Shown here: positions 1 to 9,539 of the stretch, piece after piece | Numbering within the stretch: the first letter of the stretch is position 1 | Layout of the letters: the number at the start of each line of letters is the position of its first letter | NCBI GenBank assembly: GCA_001579985.1 | Contig: LRSR01013222.1 | Coordinates: 1-21,611 of the forward strand | Source: Hypsibius dujardini | Lineage: Eukaryota; Tardigrada; Eutardigrada; Parachela; Hypsibiidae | Direction of reading: 5' to 3' | Length of the DNA: 21,611 nt | The notes under the pieces: model-generated | Databases searched by the model: none | Seen by the model: the letters and a program-made list of their open reading frames with translations, nothing else | What the model was told of the DNA's origin: nothing | Position numbers and translations under genes: made by a program

Positions 1-78
1 AAGGATTTTGCCCCAGCCGTTGGAATTGAAATTGGATGGATAAGAAACGGAAAATGTGTCCCATCTTTCCTTCATGTC
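1..78 (+). other. possible exon fragment at window edge
   Basis: Frame 1 is open from the first base to a GTAATA donor-like site at 79, with a short peptide ending around NGKCVPSFLHV. A stop follows at once if there is no splice. The segment shows no similarity to the matching part of the 3' LTR, so it is probably not LTR sequence. It may be the end of a host exon or simply unrelated flank. The evidence is one short open frame and one donor. Confidence 0.2.
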
Positions 79-112
79 CAGTAATAAATATATTCTTTTA
101 ATCTTTTAATTC

Positions 113-173
113 TCCTTTGTGACCCATTAAAAGCCAAGCCACCATTTTCCTTACAAGAAACCGCTACGCGACA
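113..173 (+). repeat. 5' LTR remnant (last 61 nt)
   Basis: Positions 113-173 match 10915-10976 closely, from TCCTTTGTG through the shared block ending GCGACA, with small indels near the end. Both copies carry an ATTAAA polyadenylation-type hexamer (126-131 and 10928-10933). Upstream of 113 the match to the 3' LTR stops, although that LTR continues for about 230 nt more. The 5' LTR has therefore been truncated, replaced or recombined. It ends in ACA, directly before a TGG. Confidence 0.6.
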
Positions 174-191
174 TGGACGTCGTACATAGCT
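174..191 (+). other. possible tRNA primer-binding site
   Basis: TGG follows the LTR end immediately, as expected for a site complementary to the CCA end of a tRNA (TGGACGTCG and onward). I cannot assign the tRNA. The support is position plus the TGG trinucleotide. Confidence 0.35.
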
Positions 192-613
192 CGTTTTTTA
201 ACGAGAGCTCGCATTTTTTGTTTCATGTTTTAAATATATTTATATTATTATACATCAGGAGTGTGTTTGGAGTGTTTTGTGTGTGTGGATGTTGGGATTT
301 TGAGTGGCGAAATCGTTGTTTTGCGCCAATTAATCAGGTCACCGCGGCGGAAACGGATCAACCCTCAACTACATCGCACCAAACCACCTGCAAAGTAAGA
401 TTGGCGATGAAGAAATTGTTGGAAAACAGTTTCGGAAAGTTTTAGTCAATTTTCTTTTTCGTGAATGTCTGCATGTCTAGATGTCTTAATGCATGCTAAG
501 ACGTGTCTGTAATCGCCAGGGGGCGCTGTGTTGCAATTTGTTAGGGGCGTATTCTCAAGGACCATGGAGTCGAAGATAGCCCCACCCAGGGGGTCGGGGG
601 TGTGGCCACTAGG

Positions 614-741
614 GGGTGACCGATTTTGACGCCACGTGGCGTATGGTTCAGGGTGACCGATTCAGACGGCGCTTGACGTATGGTGCAGGGTGACCGATTT
701 AGACGCCGCGTGACGTATGGTGCAGGATGACCGAATTCGCC
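614..741 (+). repeat. 37-bp tandem repeat, about 3.4 copies, in the leader
   Basis: Units run 614-650, 651-687 and 688-724, with a partial unit 725-741. Each starts GGGTGACCGAT (GGATGACCGA in the last) and ends CGTATGG followed by TTCA or TGCA. Copy 1 contains the perfect palindrome GCCACGTGGC (631-640), which is eroded in copies 2 and 3. Leaders of LTR elements carry packaging and dimerisation signals, and repeated or palindromic elements suit that role. The role is inference; the repeat is directly visible. Confidence 0.85.
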
Positions 742-847
742 ACCCTCGCTCGTACTGGCCAGACTTGGCCGAAACAGCGCATTTTCGCATAGGCACTTTG
801 AACTTTTGTTGTATTTTATGTATTTATATTTCAATTAGTTGGTGTGC

Positions 848-2545
848 ATGAACCGACCTCGTCGGGGAAGGTCGGGAACCGACCTCAGAGGAGTAAGTGT
901 GAGGGACTTTACAGCATTGTTGCCAGTTCAGAAAAAAGCGGAGAAAGGGACAATGTCAGTTAAGGAGGAAGAATTAGTTCAGGAGATTGGAGAAAGCTTG
1001 GAAGTTTTTGAAATGAGGAAGCAATTGAAGAAAGTCAAGTCCATCCAAAAGGACGAGGACGAGGACGAAAGTCGGGACCCACAGGACCAGTCAATCAGGC
1101 CCCGTCCGATCAGCCCACAGGTGATGCCGAAGCAAAGTCTTCGACGCCCGGCGACCAGGGACTTGAGCAACGACGAGGATGAGGATGATCAGAAATCCGA
1201 AAATATTCAAGCTTTGATGAATCTGCTCACGGGAAAGTCAAGCACGCGTTCGAGACGCGACCGAGGCCCAGAGGGCTTCGAGGTTCCAAGACAATCCCGT
1301 CCGCCCAAGGAACTTCCGACCTTTCGACAAGACCGAGGCGAGGACGCGGTTGAGTTTCTAAAGCAATTTGAGCGCGTCGGATCTCACCACAAGTGGGACG
1401 ACGCCGAGAAACTTAATTACCTCTTCCTCGCTCTGAAAGGCAACGCGATGGATTGGCATCAATCCATGTCGACTCGCGCGACTTGGACAGAGATGCGCCA
1501 GGCCTTTCTGAAGGCCTTCGGGAAGCAGTGGGTAGATATGTCTCTGGACGAAAAGACGACGCATCGTCTTGCTCGCGAAGAGCCGTACTCTTACACCACG
1601 CGCATCTTGCGGAATTCGGAGCACACACATCCGGGTGCTTCAGAGCACGACAGAGTTATGCAGCTGATGTGTCAATTACCCAAAAGTCTAAAGCCACATT
1701 TTGTGCGCCGTGATCCTCCAAAATCGGTTCAGGAGTTTACTGAAGATCTTCAAAACGCTGCGCGCATTCAATGTCTCCACGAGGAAAGTGTCTTAGAGAA
1801 TGGAAATCTCGGACTTCTCCATGCAATCTTGCAAAATCCCGCTTCAGAATATTCATCGGCTCTGGTGAAACGCTTCCAAGCCAGCGGTTCAAGCGCGGCC
1901 CCGGTTCTTGCGGCATATGAAGGTCCGTCCGTCGCGCGTCAGATGGAGAACACTACAAAGTCGGCTAACACCGACCTTCAGATGAAAGCATTGGCGGACG
2001 AAATTGCAAGCCTGAAAGTTGCGCTTCAAAAACAGAGCGATGACGCTCGTCGAAATTCAATGCCCGCTCCAGGCGGTAATTCCCAGTCTAACTTTCGCGG
2101 AAGACGACCCGAAGCCAGAACTTGTCATCACTGCAAGCGTGTGGGTCATATCGAAAAAGATTGCTACTCTAAGAACGGCTTTCCGAACCGAAATCCATCC
2201 AGAAATTCCAACCGCTTTTCGGCTCCAATCAATTTCGGTCAGTCGTTCCAGCAACACCAGTACCCGAGTCCACAATATTTCGCTCCCACTCAGTATCCCA
2301 ATCAACTTCAACCGTTTCAAAATCAACCATACTATGTTAATTCTACTCCTCAACTTCAGCCTCCGTTTGTCTCCGCAGCTCCTCCCTCACAACTTGCCCT
2401 CTCTGCCTCGCAGTATTTCACTTCCGCTCATCAGAATCAAAAAAACGTGCTACCTTATCAAATTTCCGTTCAAAACACGTCGCCAGTGCAGAATGTCTGG
2501 ACCAGCTCTCCGTATGCCGGGAGCAGTCAGCCATCTTTAAACTAG
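848..2545 (+). CDS. gag: Gag polyprotein of a Ty3/gypsy-type element
   Basis: The ATG at 848 opens 565 codons ending in TAG. The frame is open slightly upstream but 848 is the first ATG. The N-terminal third is acidic and charged (DEDEDES). Residues about 155-320 form a retrotransposon-gag (capsid-like) domain, with FLKQFERVG, the ALKGNAMDW helix and LCQLP-type segments. A single CCHC zinc knuckle, spaced C-x2-C-x4-H-x4-C, sits at residues 426-439 (2123-2164) and would bind RNA. The C-terminal about 125 residues are rich in Gln, Pro, Ser, Tyr and Asn. They overlap the upstream end of the protease frame, which lies at -1 and is open from 2341. Gag would assemble particles and package the element RNA. 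This reading frame is intact. Confidence 0.93.
   Translation: MNRPRRGRSGTDLRGVSVRDFTALLPVQKKAEKGTMSVKEEELVQEIGESLEVFEMRKQLKKVKSIQKDEDEDESRDPQDQSIRPRPISPQVMPKQSLRRPATRDLSNDEDEDDQKSENIQALMNLLTGKSSTRSRRDRGPEGFEVPRQSRPPKELPTFRQDRGEDAVEFLKQFERVGSHHKWDDAEKLNYLFLALKGNAMDWHQSMSTRATWTEMRQAFLKAFGKQWVDMSLDEKTTHRLAREEPYSYTTRILRNSEHTHPGASEHDRVMQLMCQLPKSLKPHFVRRDPPKSVQEFTEDLQNAARIQCLHEESVLENGNLGLLHAILQNPASEYSSALVKRFQASGSSAAPVLAAYEGPSVARQMENTTKSANTDLQMKALADEIASLKVALQKQSDDARRNSMPAPGGNSQSNFRGRRPEARTCHHCKRVGHIEKDCYSKNGFPNRNPSRNSNRFSAPINFGQSFQQHQYPSPQYFAPTQYPNQLQPFQNQPYYVNSTPQLQPPFVSAAPPSQLALSASQYFTSAHQNQKNVLPYQISVQNTSPVQNVWTSSPYAGSSQPSLN
2440..2446 (+). promoter_or_regulatory. -1 ribosomal frameshift heptamer A AAA AAC
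   Basis: In the gag frame the codons are CAA AAA AAC, so A2440 plus AAA plus AAC forms the canonical X XXY YYZ slippery heptamer. Slippage of -1 enters frame 1, which is open from 2341 to 3381 and carries the protease. Gag continues about 97 nt further before its TAG, so the overlap fits Gag-Pro-Pol synthesis by frameshifting. A 6-bp hairpin (2505-2510 with 2519-2524) lies 58 nt downstream, further than usual. I see no strong structure 5-9 nt downstream by eye. Confidence 0.75.
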
Positions 2546-3384
2546 CCGCTGCCAATGGCCGGGCGAATTGTGCAGATGTATTAGTGCTCGTCTTTTCCGT
2601 CAGTGTTGTTGGATGTCTAGTGTGCCCTGTTTCTGTTTGTGGGCATCCGGGCAATGCCGCCGTCGATAGCGGATCGACGCTCTCTTTTATTTCTCGTGCG
2701 TTTGCTGAACTGAATGGTCTGCAAATTTTCTTTTGTGATGGTCCTCTAATTACTACTGTTTCGGGCGATACCTCGCGTATTTGTTTCGCCTGCGACGTGC
2801 AGATCTTTATTTTGGGAAAATCTCTTTGTGGCTCTTGTGGAATCCTAAATCGTTTTCCGTATGATGTTCTGCTTGGGCTGGACTTTCTATCGGAAACGAA
2901 GTTTTTATTGGACTTTGAGAGTCTCCGTTTAATTAATCCTGAAAACCAGAGTGAACCGTCCGTCGCTTTGTTTCTCATCCAACGTTTGTTCTCGGTTGAC
3001 GTGTCTTCGCGAACGCACGCAGACACCCCTGTTCAAACAACCGAGATCGCGTCATTCCAAGACGCTGTCGAACCAAAAAATAAGGAGCCTGGCGCTCACC
3101 CAGCGAATGCCAGTGAGTCCTTGCAGTTTGATTGGCCAGTTCTGAAAATTTTGTCTGAAACTGAGAAGAGGCTAGCTAGCAGTTATGGGCCACAGGGAAC
3201 GGACTTGATCACCCGGCTCCCGGTGGACGATGACGTATCGTTCCTTATGCTGGCGGCCATGGGTTCCGCCGTGCAGAAAGAGGAAGATAGTCCAGAGAGA
3301 ACTGGCAATCCGATGATTGAAACTGCAGTGACGTTCGGCGAGTTTGATGAAGACGACGGTCTTGATGACAAGGACGAGATGTAG
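2443..3384 (+). CDS. retroviral-type aspartic protease plus linker
   Basis: Frame 1, open from 2341 and presumed to be entered by the -1 shift at 2440-2446. The catalytic motif is AAVDSGSTLSFIS (Asp at 2665-2667). The second family motif is DVLLGLDFL, the usual I/L-L-G-x-DFL signature. It would cut the Gag-Pol precursor during particle maturation. After the protease comes an acidic linker (GEFDEDDGLDDKDEM) ending in TAG at 3382-3384. Reverse transcriptase resumes in the same frame straight after this TAG, so the stop interrupts what in relatives is one Pro-Pol frame. It could be a mutation or a readthrough stop. I see no known readthrough context. Confidence 0.85.
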   Translation, partial: KRATLSNFRSKHVASAECLDQLSVCREQSAIFKLAAANGRANCADVLVLVFSVSVVGCLVCPVSVCGHPGNAAVDSGSTLSFISRAFAELNGLQIFFCDGPLITTVSGDTSRICFACDVQIFILGKSLCGSCGILNRFPYDVLLGLDFLSETKFLLDFESLRLINPENQSEPSVALFLIQRLFSVDVSSRTHADTPVQTTEIASFQDAVEPKNKEPGAHPANASESLQFDWPVLKILSETEKRLASSYGPQGTDLITRLPVDDDVSFLMLAAMGSAVQKEEDSPERTGNPMIETAVTFGEFDEDDGLDDKDEM

Positions 3385-6300
3385 ATCCCTTTGAAAAAGG
3401 ACTTGGAGAAGTCTTGGCCTCTTGAGTCTGAATATTTTGAGTCTGTTTTCGAGAAATTGGCCCTTGGGCCGGAGTTGACTCCAGCGCAGCGGGAAGAGCT
3501 ACTGGCTGTTTGCCGACGCCACCCCGCGGTGTTTCCAGGACCCGACGCGAAGCTGGGCCATTGCACCGCCGGCGTTCATCACATCAATACTGGTGACGCT
3601 GAGCCAGTGTATGATCCGCCGCGACGACACAGCGCGAGCCACATTGGTGAACTCGAACGCCAGGTGGATGAATGGATTGAGCTTGGAGCGGTCGTTCCGT
3701 GCTCGAGCCCCTGGAGCTCGAACATTTTTCTTGTCCCCAAAAAGGGCCCGAACGGAGAAAAGATTTGGAGACCAGTTTTGGACATGCGAAAACTCAATCT
3801 TGTCTCAAAAAAAGACCGTTTCCCCATGCCAAACTGTCAGGAACTCCTCGATAGTCTACACGGCGCTCAGTGGTTCACTTGTCTCGACCTCGCTCAAGGA
3901 TACCTGCAGATCCCCATAGCTGAGGAAGATAGGGAGAAAACCGCATTCGTGCTTCCAGGCCGTCGCGGTATTCAACTGATGTTCACGCGAATGATCTTCG
4001 GTCTCACGTCGGCACCTGCAACCTTTTGTCGCCTCATGCATGATTTGTTCAAGGACGTTCTCCTTGATTTTCTTCTGATTTACATAGATGACCTGAACGT
4101 TCACTCACGCACATGGGAGAAGCACCTAAAACACTTGGAAATCGTCCTGGCGAGGCTCGAGAGTGTCGGCTTGAAACTGAAGCCGAGCAAGACCGCCTGG
4201 GGAATGACATCAGTAAAGTTTTTCGGTCACCTGGTCAGCCGCGCCGGTTTGTTTCCCGACCCGGAGAGGGTCCGCGCGATCGAACAGTACACCACGCCGA
4301 CGGATCTGAGTGCCGTCCGGACGTTTTTGGGGAAGGTTTCGTATTATCGTCGTTTTATATTGGGATTTTCGGCTATTGCCAAAGGACTTACGATCCTAAC
4401 GGAGAAGGACCGTCCATTCGTTTGGGAATTCGAACAGGCAGAAGCCTTCCGGAACCTAAAGAAAGCGATGGTTTCCCATCCCATCCTCCAGCACTTCAAT
4501 CCAGATTTGGACTGTGAGATTCACACTGACGCCTCCACGAAAGGAGTCGGAGCAGTGTTGATCCAAAAGAACGGTGACAGCGAGCACGTGGTCGCGTACG
4601 CTTCGAAAGGGCTGAATAAGAGCCAGCGTAACTATGCTGCGACGCAGCTCGAGCTACTTGCTGTGGTATTTGGCGTAGAAAAGTTCGACTGCTACGTCGG
4701 TGGAGACCGTCACTTCGTTGTTGTCACTGACCACAGTGCCTTAGTGCCGTTGTTGAAAACTAAATTTCCCGTTGGTCGTCTCGCTCGTTTTGTTTTTCGA
4801 CTGCAACACTATCATTTCACTGTGATCTACCGCCCGGGAATACAGAACGGTTTGGCAGACGCGCTCTCGCGGTACCCCTGCTCGGACCTGGTTGTCCCAG
4901 AGCAGACCGTCTTTACCGCCTTTCTTGTTCCCAAGCTGGACATTCCGGAACATCAACGGGAAGATCCGTTTCTTCGAGCCATCATTTTGATTCTCGAGGG
5001 CGACACCCAAACGGCTGAGTTTCGATACCGTATCCTTTACTACGTCCTAAAATCACGCATACTTTATCGTCGCGTTTTTCGGGGAACTCCTTTGCGTGAC
5101 ACTTTACTTCTGGTCGTTCCTCGCAATCTGAAAAAATTTGTGCTTGAGGAAGCGCACGATGGCATTTTGGCCGGCCATCTCGGCATTTCGCGGACGTACC
5201 AGCGGATCCACGGCCGCTATTGGTGGCCTGGATGCTTGCAAGACGTTTCGCAGTACGTCGCATCCTGTGACGCTTGCCAGAAAAAGAAGGCTGTCTACGA
5301 AAAGCCCGCCGGCTATCTCCAGCCCCTCCATGTCTCGGAAGTGTTCACCCGTGTTCATTTTGACTTTTCTGGACCCTATTGCCTCAGTCGACGGCGAAAC
5401 ATGTACCTGGCTGTCGGGAAATGTCCGCTTTCAAAGTACATCGTACTGCGCGCGGTGCCATCCGCAACCGCGTTGAATGCAGCCAAGTTCCTCGTGGAAC
5501 GTGTTGTCCTCATTCACGGCTGCCCGTCTGAAATATTGACGGACAGAGGTACTCACTTCACCGGCGTCATGATGCAGCAGATTTTGAAAATCTTGGGCAT
5601 CCGTCACCTGACTACGACTCCGTATCACCAGCAAAGTGATGGTCAGGCCGAGCGTGCAATCCAATTGGTGAATAACGTCTTATCACACTTTGTGAATAAC
5701 GACCAGAAAAATTGGTGTGAAGCAATACCGTTTGTGGAATGGGTCGTTAATACCATGAAGAATGAGACCACCGGTTTCTCCGCGTTCCAGCTAGTCTATG
5801 GCCGGTCGCCTTTGAGTCCGTTGGACGTGGCAATGGGTTACGATGGTCTGATTGAGATGAAGGACCCTGCTGCTTACAGCGAGGCAACCGCCGGTTGGCT
5901 GGTGAAAGCCCGTGAAATTGCCAAAGAACAGGTGAACCGCACGCACGACAAAGAAGCCCCGCGTTTCAATGCCAAGCGGTCTGCCAGTGCGTTTGAGATT
6001 GGAGACCTCGTGCTCAGATGGAAATCCGTTCCGTCTCCCGGTCTTGCGAACATACTTGTGAAGCATTGGCTGGGTCCTTACCGCGTTGCGGCAGTCTCCG
6101 ATAATGGAGCTAATTGCGAAATCAAACCCTTGATTGGTCGAAAAAAATCTTTTGTTGTTCACGTTGAGGCACTCAAACCTTACGTCCTCCGACCCGGAAA
6201 GACGGAGGAAGCAGAGCTTGAAATTTTGAATCGGTCTATTGAAGTCGTAGAAATTGGCGAACCAGCCGTTGAAAACCTGAATGTTTCGACGTTGTTTGAA

Positions 6301-6410
6301 GGTCCTCGCGAAGTGAACGTACCGGTTGCGGTGACGGCACCTAACGCTGAGGCTGAATTTTTGAATGACGAACCCGTTGATGCGCGACCCAAGCGGAAGA
6401 CTGCTCGCCC
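3385..6410 (+). CDS. pol: Pol: reverse transcriptase, RNase H and integrase
   Basis: Residue numbers count from 3391. Reverse transcriptase: catalytic Asp in CLDLAQGY (166) and the YIDD box (231-234, at 4081-4092), with LVPKK and TRMIFGLTSAPATF motifs. RNase H: acidic residues at HTDAS (380), QLELLAV (421), TDHSAL (447) and GLADALSRYP (490). Integrase: zinc site H589-x6-H596-x29-C626-x2-C629, then catalytic D658, D718 and E754, giving a DD35E spacing. A GPY/F-type module (WLGPYRV, about 892-898) follows. The order RT-RH-IN identifies a Ty3/gypsy element. All catalytic residues are present and there is no internal stop. The frame has no stop after integrase and runs on into Env sequence to 8136, which is unusual. 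Confidence 0.97.
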
Positions 6411-7668
6411 CATGCGCTACGGTTTCTTCGGAATGCCGATGCTTCTCATGCTATTCATTTTTGTGTTTGCAGAAGTTTTTCCGAACTCCTCTGCGGCGAG
6501 CTTATTCACCGTTAGAATAGAGGACTCGTTGGAGATAACTGTTCATCCGTCGGAGAGCCACCTTTTTACCGAGGATTTGGCGCCGCCCCTGCTTACCGTC
6601 ATGGCAGCCGCGGTCGTTGATGATCCGTCCGTCTCTCTGTCAATTGGTCCGCTCGGCATCGGCGAGCCTCAACGGCGTCGCAACCGTTGCCCCCGTGGGG
6701 GAAAACGTCACAAAAAACGTCCGCGCCCCGAGTCTCGTACCAGCGCTCCGTCGCGGTCCAATTCCCGCGTCAGCGGACAGTTCCGCCAACCGTCTTCTCG
6801 AATTCCGGAACGACCGCGCACTCCGCGGTTGCACAACCGCGTCCACCGTACATTCGGTAATTACCGTCCGTTTCGAGCCTTTCCGTCTGCACCACGTGTG
6901 CGACGTTTGGACCAATGTCCCCGCACCCGACCAATACTCCGTTTTTCAGCCAACGGTCAGTCTTTGAACGGAGATCAGAATGTGAGCATCCTCAAACGTG
7001 GTCTGGATATGCTTGATCCGACCCAGACTCTCTCACGAACCACTAATGTTCGCGAATTAGCTCTCAAGCCGCACGCTGTTCCATCTCTGTTGATGACGAT
7101 GCCAATGTCCCTCTGTCTCGAATGTCAACCTATCGCTTACGGCGCTATCGGTCTGAATGCAATGATAAACGAACAGGAGTGGGAAACCTACATGCCGGCC
7201 CCTATGCACGGTGTAAACATCTGCCGCTGTGCCCGACTTGTCCAACCGTCAACTGCTCCGGAGGATCAGTTTGAAATCACCCTCCGAAATCCGTCTGACT
7301 CGCAACGCTGCGAAGCCATCATCACGACTGAGAATCGTTCTGAACGCATGTGTGAACGTCCCGCGCAGTCTGTTGGACTCTACATCGTCCCATCTGGCGA
7401 CAAACCCGTCTTCTTCTGTGACAACCATTACGACCGAGCTCGCCGCCACGAGATGTGCATCTGCGGCGAGTTTCCAAACAGTTACGATCAGCGAGATATG
7501 GTACAGTGCGTTCATAATCATCTCTACCATCGTGGATGCGTTCCCGCCGACGCTCCGTGTTGTCCCCACAATCACTTCATTGCGGATGAAACTGTTGAAG
7601 AGAAGCCCCATGCGTCGAACGCTGGCTCTCGAGGAGGTGGGGGCTCTAGAATTTTTACTTCGACCAAC
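6411..7668 (+). CDS. post-integrase extension: hydrophobic segment, basic region, Cys/His-rich domain
   Basis: Continuous with Pol in frame 1. It may instead be the start of Env. The ATG at 6411 begins MRYGFFGMPMLLMLFIFVF and onward, a good signal-peptide or membrane segment ending near SSAAS. Then comes an Arg/Pro/Ser-rich basic stretch (about 6664-6925), and from 7114 to 7575 a domain with many Cys and His. Pairs start at 7114/7123, 7222/7228, 7309/7351, 7417/7426 (C-x2-H) and 7456/7462 (C-x-C). They lead into VQCVHNHLYHRGC and CCPHNH (7504-7575), which has the layout of a RING- or PHD-like cross-brace. I recognise no named family. It could bind zinc, or be a disulfide-rich luminal domain if 6411 starts a secreted protein. 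Confidence 0.5.
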
Positions 7669-9539
7669 ATGGCGATGATGTTCGCTGTTGTTTGTCTGAT
7701 GTTGACTCCGACTTCCGCCCTGACTTTAATTGCTTGCGATTGCACCGCTCCTCAATTGGTTGGTTCCGTCAACTTCGGAACTCAAGGTTGTGAAGCTGAA
7801 AAAGCTCTGACCTTCCAAGACGTGGACTACTCCGTCGTCGAACACGATCCCGCTGATTTCACTTTTGGTGGCTTTGGTTGCAGAGCCTGGGACCTTGGCG
7901 TTCGCGTTGAGAGTTTCTGGGACGCCGAGACCGACACGACAACCTTCCGTCATCCTGTCTCACTGAGTGCCCAAGACTGTTGGCGTTTCGGTCAGACGAA
8001 AACGTGCAATGAGAAACCCATGACGTCGGAAGACGGTGTGTCCTGGGGTTACGAACACTCTCCAGTTGCCACGCGGAAATGGCGACCGTTCAGGAGAATG
8101 TCGTCCGGAATTGTATTTTCGAACCGGTCACCTTAGATCAACCTCGTGGAGATGATGCTGTCATTCTTCGCCGCTCCGTCAAACTTGCCGATAAGCGGGC
8201 AGAAGGGTTCTCTGTCCGTCACGGCACAACTTACGTCTGGGATCCTGCTCCGCAAGGTAGGCAGTTGACTTGTCAGTACAGCGAAATCGCTGCGGGCTCC
8301 GCACGACTGTACGAGACTAATCGTGATCCAGTAACCCCCCTGCGTTTACGAGATCATGACAAGCAAGTGGATTTCGCGCTGGGAAACAAAACGCGACTCT
8401 GCGGAGATCGCGAAGTCGTTCGCGTTCTCGATTCGGATCATATATTCATTCAGCTGCGGTATCGTTCAGCTGAGAATCCTCTGGGCACTGCTGTATATCA
8501 CAGATTTACCGTGCTTGCCCATAACGCGACTAGCGATCTTTCTCGATTTGAGTTTCAACTGAAAGGTCATTTCCAATTCTATGAGTACAGAAATATGGAC
8601 CGTTTCAATGAGCTCGAAAATCAACTCCGAGATTACGATTGTATTCTTGCCGAAACCAACCGGAATCTGTAGGCTGTCACTTCGCGATTCTCCGCGGTGC
8701 AGGCTGCGCAGATGATTGGGCAGCCCGAGTGCTACGCACTTCGATCTTTTGGGAAATCAGGAATTCTTAGTCGTTGTCATTCCGTCAATGCCACTTTTCG
8801 CGGAGTTAACTCTCGATGTGGTTTTCAACCCGTTTTCAATGAGACCTTCACAATTGGACATGATGGGAAATCCTTGAAACCTCTCACTCCATGCTATTGG
8901 CGTGATTCTCTTGCAAATTTCAATGGAATCGTTCACGAATACGATTCCAAAACCGATGATTGGAAACCGATGCAGCCGACGTTTGCGCTGTCTAAGGTCC
9001 GATGGCGAGCGCACTTCGACGCTGTCGTTGACCACGAGGCGCCGCTTGAGTCTCTGTCTCTCCAAGGCAATCCGTTTGACATGAATTTGCTCAGCGAATT
9101 TTCCGCCCTCATGCACGATGACGGAGCGGACACCGTTGATTCTTTCCTCGATGGGAGAACAGTTGACATCCGTGAAAGTAACGCATTCTCCTTTTTCACT
9201 CTTCTGCAATACGTTGGTTCGGCTGTATCGTTCATTTTCGTATTAATCATTGCCATTCTTTTAATATGGGTCGTTGTGACTCTGCAAAACAAATTCGGTT
9301 GTTTTCGTTTCCCCTGGAAAATTCGCCTGTTTGAACCGCGCGGTTCATCTACCCTTGCTCCCCAAGCACCCTATTCGATTACAGATACTGATCGAGCTGG
9401 TGACTCTGGAGCTCTGCAGGATGCTGAGTCTGCTGTCTACGTTGCCGCGCAAGGCACATCGGAAGAATACGTCAAGATCTACCCAAGTACCGCTGAAAAA
9501 GGTGTGGGCATCGAACGCCCTGTGCCGCTGACGATCTAA
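7669..9539 (+). pseudogene. env: Env-like glycoprotein, broken by a frame change and a stop
   Basis: A second signal-peptide-like start, MAMMFAVVCLMLTPTSA, begins at 7669 and is followed by a Cys-rich ectodomain (ACDCTAP near its start). The frame-1 part ends at 8136. Related ectodomain continues in frame 3, so a frame change lies around 8040-8080. Frame 3 has a TAG at 8670-8672, continues to TAA at 9537-9539, and encodes further Cys pairs, Asn-x-Ser/Thr sites and a C-terminal transmembrane segment (about 9211-9282, rich in Ile, Val, Leu and Phe) with a tail of about 85 residues. This is the layout of a class I-anchored viral fusion or attachment glycoprotein. The Cys arrangement reminds me of the glycoproteins of chuviruses and some BEL/Pao Env, which I cannot prove here. 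As it stands the copy cannot make a full-length product without recoding. Confidence 0.65.

Larger units (their letters stand above)
174..847 (+). other. retroelement 5' leader
   Basis: Untranslated leader between the LTR remnant and the gag ATG at 848. It holds a donor-like GTAAGA at 394-399, a G-rich stretch around 585-616 and the 37-bp tandem repeat described separately. The only frame of note begins at 173 (90 codons), overlaps the LTR end and resembles no known protein, so I do not call it a gene. Confidence 0.6.

Noticed and set aside
173-445. 90-codon frame overlapping the LTR end and primer-binding site
   Set aside because: Low-complexity hydrophobic and Cys content, no recognisable domain, and it overlaps leader signals; probably chance.
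541-834. Minus-strand 97-codon frame in the leader
   Set aside because: It is the reverse reading of the 37-bp tandem repeat, whose length keeps it open only by chance.
2019-2540. 173-codon + strand frame inside gag
   Set aside because: A shadow of the gag C-terminus; its composition follows the Pro/Gln codons of the real frame.
2418-3026. 202-codon minus-strand frame over the protease
   Set aside because: Antisense shadow of the protease frame, which has clear catalytic motifs.
6617-6967. Overlapping frame inside the basic region
   Set aside because: Both frames are Arg/Pro/Ser rich because of base composition; nothing favours the alternative.
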